From contig DISA01000072.1 of assembly GCA_002421915.1 (NCBI GenBank), positions 1 through 15,724 on the forward strand: DNA of 15,724 bases, read 5' to 3'. A program made the position numbers and the translations under genes. The notes under the pieces were generated by a model that saw nothing but the letters and a program-made list of their open reading frames with translations, ran no database searches and had not been told where the DNA came from. The DNA is from Gallionellaceae bacterium UBA6222. GTDB lineage: Bacteria > Pseudomonadota > Gammaproteobacteria > Burkholderiales > Gallionellaceae. Positions within the stretch are counted from its first letter, which is position 1, and each line of letters opens with the position of its first letter. Positions 1-6,547 of the stretch are shown in pieces.

Positions 1-1014
1 GCCACGCCCAAGCGCAAGTTCATCATCGGCGACACGCCGGGGCACGAGCAGTACACGCGCAACATGGTGACCGCTGCATCCAGTGCCAACCTCGCCATCA
101 TCCTGATTGATGCGCGCAAAGGCGTGCTGACGCAGACTAGGCGCCATTCCTATCTGGCCAGTCTGCTCAATGTGCCGCATGTGGTGCTGGCCGTGAACAA
201 GATGGATATGGTGGATTATTCGCAGGCGCGTTTTGACGAGATCGTGGCCGAGTACAAGGCATTTGCCGCACAGCTGGATATGCATGATGTGCATTGCATC
301 CCGCTGTCCGCGCTGAACGGCGACATGGTGGTGGACCGCGGCGACAATCTGGACTGGTACAAAGGGCCGGCCTTGCTGGAATTCCTGGAAGAGGTCGAGA
401 TCGACCATGACGTGAACACCAGCGACTTCCGTTTCCCGGTGCAGTGGGTGTGCCGCCCGCAGACCGGTGAATATCATGACTTCCGCGGATTTGCCGGGCG
501 TATCGAGGCGGGCGAAGTGTCGGTGGGCGACCCGGTTACCGCCCTGCCCTCGGGGCGCACCACCACCGTCAGGGAGATTTTCACCTACGATGGCGGCCTG
601 CTCACGGCCTGCGCCCCGCAATCCGTCACACTGCGGCTGGCCGACGAGATCGACATTTCGCGCGGCGACATGCTGGTTAGAAGCAGTGCGCATCTGCCAA
701 AAGTGGAGAAAGAGTTCGAGGCAATGCTGTGCTGGTTATCCGAATCGCCGCTGGATAAACAACGCAAATATCTGGTCAAGCACACCACGCGCACGGCGAA
801 ATGCCTGTTCTCGCGCCTCGACTACCGGGTCGATGTCAACACGCTGGAGCAGCATGCGGTGGAGCAACTGCACATGAACGACATCGCGCGGGTGGCGATC
901 AAGACCCTGCTGCCGCTGGTGTTCGACAGCTATGAGATCGACCGCGCCACCGGCAGCTTCATCGTTATCGATGAAGCGACGAACAACACTGTTGCGGCGG
1001 GGATGATCGCGTAG
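1..1014 (+). CDS. cysN: Sulfate adenylyltransferase subunit 1 (CysN), 5'-truncated by window edge
   Basis: GTPase subunit of ATP sulfurylase. With CysD it makes adenosine 5'-phosphosulfate from ATP and sulfate in the cytoplasm, the first step of assimilatory sulfate reduction. The frame is open from base 1, so the N-terminus with the P-loop and switch I lies outside the window; 337 codons remain. Visible are the G3 motif DTPGH (visible residues 11-15), the CysN-typical QTRRHS stretch, and the G4 motif NKMD (66-69). Two beta-barrel domains like those of elongation factor Tu follow, ending in VIDEATNNTVAAGMIA. No APS-kinase (CysC) domain is fused at the C-terminus. cysD would be expected just upstream. 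An internal ATG at base 64 is not the real start, because the coding match continues upstream of it. Confidence 0.96.
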   Translation, partial: ATPKRKFIIGDTPGHEQYTRNMVTAASSANLAIILIDARKGVLTQTRRHSYLASLLNVPHVVLAVNKMDMVDYSQARFDEIVAEYKAFAAQLDMHDVHCIPLSALNGDMVVDRGDNLDWYKGPALLEFLEEVEIDHDVNTSDFRFPVQWVCRPQTGEYHDFRGFAGRIEAGEVSVGDPVTALPSGRTTTVREIFTYDGGLLTACAPQSVTLRLADEIDISRGDMLVRSSAHLPKVEKEFEAMLCWLSESPLDKQRKYLVKHTTRTAKCLFSRLDYRVDVNTLEQHAVEQLHMNDIARVAIKTLLPLVFDSYEIDRATGSFIVIDEATNNTVAAGMIA

Positions 1015-1045
1015 CTGTCGAAGTGGGGCGGCAGAGCCGATGTGG

Positions 1046-1106
1046 GTCGGACTTCAGTCCGACATGCAGTGGTGAAATCAAGGCGCGCTGTCGGGTTTAA
1101 CCCGAC
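1046..1106. repeat. Pair of short REP-like palindromes after cysN
   Basis: Two compact hairpins sit in the cysN downstream spacer. The first is GTCGGACT-TC-AGTCCGAC (1046-1063). The second is GTCGGGTT-T-AACCCGAC (1090-1106), followed by CTGC. Both share a GTCGG...CCGAC core. Similar short palindromes are dispersed between genes in many beta- and gammaproteobacteria (REP/BIME-like elements). A third, weaker hairpin, GGGCTG-CGGT-CAGCCC, lies at 1132-1147. None is followed by a T-run, so they are not classic intrinsic terminators, although they could stabilise the cysN mRNA 3' end. The rest of the 1015-1271 spacer shows no gene. Confidence 0.6.
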
Positions 1107-1271
1107 CTGCAAAATTCGCCGCACCGTGTCAGGGCTGCGGTCAGCCCCGCAATTTGTCTTGCTCCGCGCCTCCGCGTGCAATCAGAATCATTGCCGTAGC
1201 CGTCAGTGAATTTCACCGGCAGTTGTTTGTGGTATCTTTCTCCAGTCCGAATCTGATACCCCATTCAAGCC

Positions 1272-2204
1272 ATGAGCCTGCTCGCGCTGATCGCCGCACT
1301 ACTGCTGGAACAAGTTGTTCCCTTGTCTTCGCGCCAATTTCTTTATCACTGGCCGGCAGTTTACGTTGATTTCTTTCGCCAGCACTTCGATGCCGGGCAG
1401 CACACGCACGGCCGCATCGCTTGGGTGCTCGCCGTGCTGCCACTGTTGGTACTGCTATGGTTGTTGTATGCCGTGCTACTTGCCCAGCACGCGGTTATTG
1501 CATGGGTTTTCAGTCTGCTGGTGCTTTACCTGTGCATGGGGTTTCGTCAGTTCAGTCATTACTTCACCGACATCCGCCAGGCCCTGCGTGACAACGACCT
1601 GATTCGCGCGCGCCAGCTGTTAAGCGAATGGACCGGCAAATCCTGTAATGATCTAAACCCGGAGGAAGTGGCGCGTCTCACCATCGAACAAGCACTGCTG
1701 GCCTCGCACCGTCACGTGTTCGGTGTCGTCTTCTGGTTCGTCATCTGCATGATGCTGGGTGTGGGGCCGCTTGGCGCCGTGCTGTATCGGCTGGCCACCT
1801 TCATCGCCAGCCGCTGGCGCGGAGAGGATGAAGAAACCAGCGTGTTTGGTACTTTCGCGCAGCAAGCATGCCGCGTGCTGGAATGGTTGCCGTTGCGCTT
1901 GACGGCGAGCAGCTTCGCTATCGTCGGCAACTTCGAGGATACGATCTATTGCTGGCGCACCCAGGCGGCGGAATGGCCAGAGCCGGATGAGGGCATCATA
2001 TTGGCCAGCGGCGCCGGCGCGCTCGGGGTCAAACTGGGTGAAACGCTGGTGCTCGATGAACAGCCCGTCTATCGTCCCGAACTGGGCAGTGGCGATGCCG
2101 TGGATATCGACCATCTGCAAAGCGCGGTCGGCCTGGTCTGGCGCACGCTGGTGTTCCAGTTGATCATTCTGATGATGCTGACAGTGGCGAATCTGCTAGG
2201 TTGA
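1272..2204 (+). CDS. CobD/CbiB-AmpE-like inner-membrane protein
   Basis: 310-residue polytopic membrane protein resembling the 'CobD/CbiB family protein' annotated in betaproteobacteria, distantly related to adenosylcobinamide-phosphate synthase and to AmpE. Hydrophobic segments lie near residues 1-18, 50-70, 74-95, 150-178 and 288-309. Family-like stretches are FRQFSHYFTDI (about 95-105), ASHRHVFGVVFWF, IVGNFEDTIYCWRTQAA and ASGAGALGVKLGE, plus a near-C-terminal SAVGLVWR. No other cobalamin genes are in view, so a role in B12 synthesis is not implied and the true function is unknown. The start ATG at 1272 has no obvious Shine-Dalgarno sequence. Upstream, a small inverted repeat (GGTATC 1231-1236 / GATACC 1255-1260) lies where a leader or operator could be. 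The gene appears monocistronic. Confidence 0.85.
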   Translation: MSLLALIAALLLEQVVPLSSRQFLYHWPAVYVDFFRQHFDAGQHTHGRIAWVLAVLPLLVLLWLLYAVLLAQHAVIAWVFSLLVLYLCMGFRQFSHYFTDIRQALRDNDLIRARQLLSEWTGKSCNDLNPEEVARLTIEQALLASHRHVFGVVFWFVICMMLGVGPLGAVLYRLATFIASRWRGEDEETSVFGTFAQQACRVLEWLPLRLTASSFAIVGNFEDTIYCWRTQAAEWPEPDEGIILASGAGALGVKLGETLVLDEQPVYRPELGSGDAVDIDHLQSAVGLVWRTLVFQLIILMMLTVANLLG

Positions 2205-2346
2205 ACGAGTCGGCTTCTCGGCCGAAGCGGACTGAAACAGTTTACTGAAAAACCTGCCGGAGCAGATTCCGTCAGGATTCCCACCCATCGACATTTACAT
2301 ACACATGGCCGTGCAAGGCACGTCGCTTCTCCGCTCAACGCTTAAT

Positions 2347-2394
2347 ACCGCCGCAACCTCGGGCCGGGGGAAGCCCCTACATTCGTTGGGCGGT
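2347..2394. other. Long stem-loop with nested hairpin
   Basis: ACCGCCGCAAC (2347-2357) pairs with GTTGGGCGGT (2385-2394) except for one bulged base. The enclosed loop contains a second small hairpin, GGGG-AA-GCCCC-like, around 2366-2376. It is not followed by a T-run, so it is a weak terminator candidate for the upstream gene. It could instead be part of a repeat or RNA element. Its function is unknown. Confidence 0.45.
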
Positions 2395-2455
2395 GCGCTT
2401 GCTACCGATAAAATGTTAACCAACTGAAAAACAACATATTAAATTTCACAAATGT

Positions 2456-2467
2456 TGAATGCATTCA
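2456..2467. promoter_or_regulatory. 12-bp perfect palindrome, operator-like
   Basis: TGAATGCATTCA is a perfect 12-base palindrome about 28 bases upstream of the TTGACA element at 2495. Its position suits an activator or repressor site for the island promoter. Flanking AT-rich sequence also has AACAT/ATGTT arms (about 2433-2456). No regulator gene is present in the window, so the binding protein is unknown. Confidence 0.35.
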
Positions 2468-2494
2468 GTATTGGTATTCGTCCATAAATAAATA

Positions 2495-2523
2495 TTGACA
2501 ACTTAATTGCAGAGTATTAAGAT
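2495..2523 (+). promoter_or_regulatory. Candidate sigma70 promoter for the RM island
   Basis: A perfect -35 TTGACA (2495-2500) is followed, after 17 bases, by TAAGAT (2518-2523), which matches the -10 consensus at 4 of 6 positions. It lies in an AT-rich tract and faces the GIY-YIG gene. The inferred transcription start would fall near 2530, so the terminator hairpin at 2555-2584 would be transcribed first, giving a leader that could be attenuated. The alternative is that the real promoter lies between 2585 and 2705, where no good match is visible. Confidence 0.4.
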
Positions 2524-2554
2524 TCGTCCCGCTGAAATATCTTCAGCGGACGAA
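2523..2554. other. Hairpin preceding the terminator
   Basis: TTCGTCCCGCTGAA (2523-2536) pairs with TTCAGCGGACGAA (2542-2554), with one bulged C and a loop of about 5 bases. It abuts the terminator hairpin at 2555, forming a tandem hairpin pair. The arms extend almost to the bases used by the next stem, so the two structures could compete slightly at the A-run. Confidence 0.55.
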
Positions 2555-2584
2555 AAAAATCCCGTACGCGAATACGGGATTTTT
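2555..2584. terminator. Bidirectional intrinsic terminator
   Basis: AAAAATCCCGTA (2555-2566) and TACGGGATTTTT (2573-2584) form a perfect 12-bp stem with the loop CGCGAA. The plus strand ends in five T's. The minus strand ends in seven T's (the A-run at 2553-2559), so termination should work in both directions. It may end read-through from the CobD-like gene, or attenuate transcripts starting from the TTGACA promoter at 2495. Confidence 0.75.
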
Positions 2585-2705
2585 AAGACCTTAACCGGGC
2601 AGGCAAAGCCCGAACCAGCTAAAGTTGCTCGTTACAGCAGACACAGTGTACTTCAAGTTGGTTCTCGGCGCCAAGCTTCGCCCATTAATATTAGGAGTAG
2701 CAAGC

Positions 2706-3023
2706 ATGGCAAAAGAAACAACCGTAACACTGAAGGGCGCTTCTGGAAAAATCTATAGCTTCGATGTTTTTCCGTGGGGCACATCATTCAAACCACTCGG
2801 GGCGGTTTATACCGTTCTGAAAAAGAATTCGCCGAACTTCTCTGTTCAATATATAGGCGAGACCGGCGACCTGAGCACCCGTTTTGATAATCACCATAAG
2901 CAGGGCTGCTTTGACAGAAACGGGAAAACGCACATCGCCGTGCATCTCGAATCCTCGGAGTCGGCGAGGCTGGCGAAAGAAGCTGACTTGGTCGCCAGTT
3001 ACAATCCAGGCTGCAACGGCTAA
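2706..3023 (+). CDS. Small GIY-YIG-like nuclease-domain protein
   Basis: 105-residue soluble protein, first gene of the island. It shows a GIY-YIG-type layout: GAVY (32-35) in place of GIY, YIG (49-51), the helix residue R59 followed by HH (63-64), a candidate catalytic glutamate E92 in KEADLVASYNP, and N104 near the end. GIY-YIG nucleases cut DNA with one metal-bound glutamate, and these residues appear intact, so nuclease activity is plausible but unproven. It is essentially a single domain with an N-terminal beta extension (1-30). The start at 2706 is chosen because AGGAG (2693-2697) sits 8 bases upstream; a longer in-frame ATG at 2625 lacks this and adds an unlike extension. The half-S gene follows after 17 bases, which suggests one operon. 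Confidence 0.75.
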   Translation: MAKETTVTLKGASGKIYSFDVFPWGTSFKPLGAVYTVLKKNSPNFSVQYIGETGDLSTRFDNHHKQGCFDRNGKTHIAVHLESSESARLAKEADLVASYNPGCNG

Positions 3024-3040
3024 GTGAACAGGGAAGAGTC

Positions 3041-3634
3041 ATGCGTACACAAATGAAAAAAGTTGCAGAGTGTGCCGAGGTTCTTCCCGGGTTCGCCCTC
3101 AAGGCTCGCGCAGAACATGAGCCTGAGGGCGCCTATCAAATCATGATGGCAAGTCATATTCAAGATGGCGCGCCATATCGCTACGCCGTCGAACACGAGC
3201 TACGCATGACACTCACCGGCTCACCGGAAAAATACCGGGTGAAAAATGGCGACGTGCTGTTCGTCTCGCGCGGCGTTCGCAATTGCGCGGCAGTGATTGC
3301 TTCGGTGCCGGAAAAAACTATCGCCTCTGCCACCTTTTATGTATTGCGCCCCAATACCAATATTGATCCTGCCTACCTTGCCTGGTGCCTGAATCAGCAG
3401 CCCGCCCAGACGCAAATCGCGCAGATCAGAACCGGCGCGGGAACGCCCATTGTGCAGCGCCATGCGCTCGGCGATGTCCAGATACCCGTGCCGGACATGC
3501 AGAGTCAGCACCGTATCGCAGAACTGGGCGCATTGCAGGCAGAAGAAATCAAACTACGCAAAAGGCTGCTGGTAGCAGCCGAAAGCCACCAGCGTTTGCT
3601 GGGACAAAAAATCATGGCTGAACTGGGCCGGTAA
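3041..3634 (+). CDS. Single-TRD type I specificity-like protein (half HsdS)
   Basis: 197 residues, about half the length of a normal HsdS. It contains one target recognition domain (about 8-155, including KNGDVLFVSRG at 68-78, the IASATFYVLRP strand and YLAWCLN at 112-118). One helical, coiled-coil-like conserved region follows (about 155-195; QSQHRIAELGALQ then KLRKRLLVAAESHQ). Single-TRD S proteins can pair as dimers to mimic a full S subunit, giving a palindromic bipartite target. GGAAGAG (3032-3038) is a good ribosome-binding site. hsdM starts 23 bases downstream, so it is probably co-expressed with HsdM. It is not an obvious fragment of the downstream hsdS, whose domains differ in sequence. 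It could be an alternative specificity subunit, a modulator, or a decayed S gene; its intact frame argues against decay. Confidence 0.8.
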   Translation: MRTQMKKVAECAEVLPGFALKARAEHEPEGAYQIMMASHIQDGAPYRYAVEHELRMTLTGSPEKYRVKNGDVLFVSRGVRNCAAVIASVPEKTIASATFYVLRPNTNIDPAYLAWCLNQQPAQTQIAQIRTGAGTPIVQRHALGDVQIPVPDMQSQHRIAELGALQAEEIKLRKRLLVAAESHQRLLGQKIMAELGR

Positions 3635-3657
3635 TAGCACAACAGGAGATACGCAAC

Positions 3658-5214
3658 ATGTCCGACCAAATCAAGCAAAGCGAAGTTAACTCAGCCGCGT
3701 GGGCCGCGTGCGACACCTTCCGCGGGGTCGTTGACCCGGCGCAATACAAGGACTACATCCTGGTGATGCTGTTCCTGAAATACATTTCCGATGTATGGAG
3801 CGATCACTATGACAGATACAAAAAGGAATATGGGGACGACGATGTGCGCATCCGCCGCAGGCTGGAGCGCGAGCGTTTCGTGTTGCCGATGGCAGAACTC
3901 AAAGACCCGCAAACCGGGGAAGTGCAAGACCGCTTCCTGGCGGATTTCAACAGTCTGCACGAGCGCCGCAGCCAACCGAACGTCGGCGAGCTGATTAATA
4001 TCGTCCTGGACGCCATCGAAGAAGCAAACAAGGCCAAGCTGGAAGGCGTGTTCCGCAACATCGACTTCAACAGCGAAGCCAACCTCGGCAAGACCAAGGA
4101 TCGCAACAACCGGCTGAAGCGCCTGCTGGAAGATTTCCACAAACCGCAGCTCAACATGAGCCCGAGCCGCGTATCGGAAGACGTGATCGGCAACACCTAC
4201 ATCTACCTGATCGAGCACTTCGCCTCCGATGCGGGCAAGAAGGCAGGCGAGTTTTACACCCCGTACAAGGTATCCGAACTGCTGGCGAAGTTGGTGCAAC
4301 CCAAGCCCGGTGACCGCATCTGCGACCCGGCCTGCGGCTCGGGCGGTCTGCTGGTCGAAGCCGCGCGCGCCGTCGGCGGCCGCGACTTCGCGCTGTTCGG
4401 CATGGAATCCAACGGCAGCACTTGGGCGCTGGCGCGCATGAACATGTTCCTGCACGGCATGGATAGCGCCCGCATCGAATGGTGCAACACTCTCACCGGC
4501 CCGGCGCTGGTCGAGAACGACCGTCTGATGAAATTCAACGTCGTCGTCGCCAACCCGCCCTTCTCGCTCGACAAATGGGGCTCGGAAGAAGCCGCGCACG
4601 ACCGCTTCAATCGCTACTGGCGCGGCGTGCCGCCCAAGAGCAAGGGCGACTACGCCTTCATCTCCCACATGATCGAAGCCGCGCTGGAAAGAGAAGGCCG
4701 CGTTGCCGTCGTGGTGCCGCACGGCGTGCTGTTCCGGGGTGGCGCAGAAGGCCGCATCCGCCAGAAACTCATCGAAGACAACCTGCTCGACACCGTCATC
4801 GGCCTGCCGGGCAATCTCTTCCCCACCACTTCCATCCCCGTCGCCATCCTCATCTTCGACCGCGCGCGGGAAAAAGGCGGCGCGCGCCAAGCCTGCAAGG
4901 ACGTGCTGTTCATCGACGCCAGCCGCGAATACCAGTCCGGCAAGAACCACAACACCCTGCTCGAAGACCACATGGCAAAAATCTACAACACCTGCAAGGC
5001 AAGGCAGAGCGTGGACAAATACGCCTACGTAGCCGCCATCAGCGAGATCGCCGAAAACGACTACAACCTCAACATCCCGCGCTATGTGGATACTTTTGTA
5101 GAGGAAGAAGAGATCGACATCGCCGCAGTCGAGAAGGAAATCGAACAACTGGAAAGCGAACTGGCCGAAGTGCGCCTGAAGATGAAGCAGTACCTCAAGG
5201 AGCTCGGCGTATGA
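3658..5214 (+). CDS. hsdM: Type I restriction-modification methyltransferase subunit (HsdM)
   Basis: 518-residue N6-adenine DNA methyltransferase. Two copies with one S subunit form the modification enzyme, which transfers methyl from S-adenosylmethionine to adenine. The helical HsdM N-terminal domain covers about 5-165. The catalytic domain has the AdoMet motif I DPACGSGG (223-230) and the catalytic motif IV NPPF (299-302). A charged C-terminal helix (about 480-518) is expected to contact S. Length is normal for the family. The start follows AGGAG (3644-3648) at 9 bases. The stop overlaps an ATG (ATGA, 5211-5214) that opens a 43-codon reading frame rather than hsdS itself. The gene looks richer in GC than the hsdS behind it. 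A long minus-strand open frame across it is a shadow of its codon use. Confidence 0.97.
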   Translation: MSDQIKQSEVNSAAWAACDTFRGVVDPAQYKDYILVMLFLKYISDVWSDHYDRYKKEYGDDDVRIRRRLERERFVLPMAELKDPQTGEVQDRFLADFNSLHERRSQPNVGELINIVLDAIEEANKAKLEGVFRNIDFNSEANLGKTKDRNNRLKRLLEDFHKPQLNMSPSRVSEDVIGNTYIYLIEHFASDAGKKAGEFYTPYKVSELLAKLVQPKPGDRICDPACGSGGLLVEAARAVGGRDFALFGMESNGSTWALARMNMFLHGMDSARIEWCNTLTGPALVENDRLMKFNVVVANPPFSLDKWGSEEAAHDRFNRYWRGVPPKSKGDYAFISHMIEAALEREGRVAVVVPHGVLFRGGAEGRIRQKLIEDNLLDTVIGLPGNLFPTTSIPVAILIFDRAREKGGARQACKDVLFIDASREYQSGKNHNTLLEDHMAKIYNTCKARQSVDKYAYVAAISEIAENDYNLNIPRYVDTFVEEEEIDIAAVEKEIEQLESELAEVRLKMKQYLKELGV

Positions 5215-5342
5215 GCATCCGGGCGGGCCACCATGTCCATTTCGAGAATGTCCTCGAAATGGTCAATTGCCGGATGGCGAACCATTTTTCCCACGAGGGA
5301 AAATTAGTTTGTGTAGGCGTGATACACGAAGTGCAGGAATAG
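5211..5342 (+). CDS. Possible 43-residue coupling micro-ORF between hsdM and hsdS
   Basis: Open frame of 43 codons starting MSIRAGHHVHFEN and ending GVIHEVQE. Its ATG overlaps the hsdM stop (ATGA), and its TAG (5340-5342) lies two bases before the hsdS ATG at 5345. No similarity is recognised; it is rich in histidine and charged residues, with no membrane segment. The frame contains the nested inverted repeats described separately, so it may be a by-product of a structured element rather than a protein gene. Translation through it would deliver ribosomes to hsdS by termination-reinitiation. Alternatively it marks an insertion at the original hsdM-hsdS ATGA overlap. Confidence 0.35.
   Translation: MSIRAGHHVHFENVLEMVNCRMANHFSHEGKLVCVGVIHEVQE
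5216..5303. promoter_or_regulatory. Nested inverted repeats in the hsdM-hsdS linker
   Basis: The outer arms CATCCGG (5216-5222) and CCGGATG (5270-5276) enclose a perfect 10-bp stem, CCATTTCGAG (5237-5246) / CTCGAAATGG (5253-5262), with loop AATGTC. A third hairpin follows: TTTTCCC (5286-5292) / GGGAAAA (5297-5303) with loop ACGA. No T-run follows, so a terminator is unlikely. As RNA it would sit between the hsdM stop and the hsdS start and could tune HsdS output; as DNA it could be a small repeat element. The hsdS ribosome-binding site (AGGA, about 5335-5338) is outside the stems. Confidence 0.55.
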
Positions 5343-5344
5343 AA

Positions 5345-6547
5345 ATGAGCCATCAAAACGTAGCCCTGGGCAGCATTGCGAAGATTTCATCAGGTGGAAC
5401 GCCTGATCGGGGGAAGTCCGCCTACTGGAATGGTTCTATCCCTTGGGCAAAAACCTCACAGATACAAAACTGCACAATTACCGCCGAGGATATTGATGAG
5501 TGGATCACCCAAGAGGGGCTAGAGCAATCTTCGGCAAGGATCATTCCTCAAGGTACCATCCTGATGGCTATGTATGGACAGGGCAAGACACGAGGGCAAG
5601 TTGCAATCCTTGGACTAGATGCAGCCATTAATCAAGCCTGCGCTGCAATTCAACTTAAACCAGAGGTTGATCGGGACTATGTTTACCAGCAGCTGCGCTT
5701 CAGGTACGAAGCAATCCGGGCGCTGAGCAACGTTGGAGGTCAGGAGAATCTAAACGCAGACCTCATACGAGAGATTGCATTTCCACTCCTGAAGTTCGAA
5801 GAGCAGAAAATGGTTGCCTGCATATTGAGCGAATGGGACTCTGCTATAGAGAAAACAGAGCAGTTGATCACTGCGAAAGAGCGTTACTACACCGAACTCG
5901 TTAGGTGCCTTATCACGCACCGTGCCGAAACGGCATCTTGGCGACAAGTTCCCATTCGGGAGATAGCTGAACGCATCCAACGTCAAGGAGACGGCGGTGA
6001 TTATCCATTACTGACAATTTCCTCTGCGTCTGGTTTTGTGCGGCAAGAGGACAAGTACAGCCGCTATATGGCTGGCGAAAGCGCCAAGACATATACGCTT
6101 CTTCGTTCCGGGGAATTCTCATACAACAAGGGAAATTCGCTGCGCTATGAATTCGGCTGCGTTTTCCAATTACAGGATGATGATGCGGCACTGGTTCCAA
6201 GTGTCTATGTCAGTTTTCGGCTGCGCGATTCGGTTAACGCTGCATACATACGCCATCTGCTCACCGCAGACTATTTGAAGCCTCAACTGCGAACACTGGT
6301 AAGAACTGGTGTACGCAATAACGGACTTCTGAATATTCGACCTGATGAATTTATGGGTACGACCGTACCGCTACCACCACTTGAAGAACAACAACGGATT
6401 GCGCAGGTGCTGGATATAGCGAGATTGGAAATTTCCATTGCAACGAAGCAATTGACCGCACTGCGTAAACAGAAACGCGGCCTGATGCAGAAACTGCTCA
6501 CCGGTCGGTGGCGGGTGAACGCATCACGGGAGGAAATACATGGCTAA
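5345..6547 (+). CDS. hsdS: Type I restriction-modification specificity subunit (HsdS), two TRDs
   Basis: 400-residue DNA recognition subunit with the standard TRD-CR-TRD-CR plan. TRD1 spans about 5-150 and begins with the common pattern GGTP...YWNGSIPW (17-34). Conserved helix 1 is about 151-192 (FEEQKMVACILSEWDSAIEK). TRD2 is about 200-345. Conserved helix 2 is about 346-390 (PPLEEQQRIAQVL, then QKRGLMQKLLTGRW). Each TRD reads one half of a bipartite site and the helices set the spacer, but the target cannot be read from sequence. The start at 5345 is preferred because AGGA lies 7-8 bases upstream and the protein begins like other S subunits; an in-frame ATG at 5267 adds 26 unlike residues. 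By eye it is less GC-rich than hsdM, as is usual for exchanged S genes. The 3' end overlaps the HAD gene by 8 bases. Confidence 0.95.
   Translation: MSHQNVALGSIAKISSGGTPDRGKSAYWNGSIPWAKTSQIQNCTITAEDIDEWITQEGLEQSSARIIPQGTILMAMYGQGKTRGQVAILGLDAAINQACAAIQLKPEVDRDYVYQQLRFRYEAIRALSNVGGQENLNADLIREIAFPLLKFEEQKMVACILSEWDSAIEKTEQLITAKERYYTELVRCLITHRAETASWRQVPIREIAERIQRQGDGGDYPLLTISSASGFVRQEDKYSRYMAGESAKTYTLLRSGEFSYNKGNSLRYEFGCVFQLQDDDAALVPSVYVSFRLRDSVNAAYIRHLLTADYLKPQLRTLVRTGVRNNGLLNIRPDEFMGTTVPLPPLEEQQRIAQVLDIARLEISIATKQLTALRKQKRGLMQKLLTGRWRVNASREEIHG

Larger units (their letters stand above)
2205..2705. other. Non-coding island leader (about 500 bp)
   Basis: No convincing gene is present. The first part (2205-2400) is GC-rich, with a weak hairpin directly after the CobD-like gene (TCGGC 2210-2214 / GCCGA 2221-2225) and a larger one at 2347-2394. 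The second part (2401-2520) turns sharply AT-rich and carries a 12-bp palindrome and a promoter-like pair. It ends in two adjacent hairpins, the second an intrinsic terminator. From 2585 to the GIY-YIG start there is a small CGGGC/GCCCG hairpin (around 2598-2614) and a good ribosome-binding site at 2693-2697. The change in composition here probably marks the left border of the accessory island. No tRNA, integrase or obvious attachment-site repeat was seen. Confidence 0.6.

Noticed and set aside
2333..2391. Integron attC-like pair: GCTCAAC (2333-2339) and GTTGGGC (2385-2391)
   Set aside because: Both fit the degenerate R''/R' core patterns, but the inner arms do not pair as an attC hairpin; the better fold uses 2347-2357 with 2385-2394. 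There is no integrase and no cassette order.
2507..2758. 83-codon plus-strand open frame before the GIY-YIG gene
   Set aside because: It runs through the two hairpins and the ribosome-binding site of the GIY-YIG gene, ends inside that gene in another frame, and resembles no family.
3041..3634. Half-S as a broken piece of the downstream hsdS
   Set aside because: Its TRD and helical region are not visibly duplicates of either half of the 400-residue HsdS, the frame is intact, and it has its own ribosome-binding site.
3691..5148. 485-codon open frame on the minus strand
   Set aside because: It lies entirely opposite hsdM, whose motifs are clear. The protein is low-complexity in character and arises from hsdM codon use.
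4479..5342. 287-codon frame ending in the micro-ORF
   Set aside because: The part before 5211 is an Arg/Pro-rich shadow of hsdM. Only the last 43 codons, beginning at the ATGA overlap, are considered possible coding sequence.
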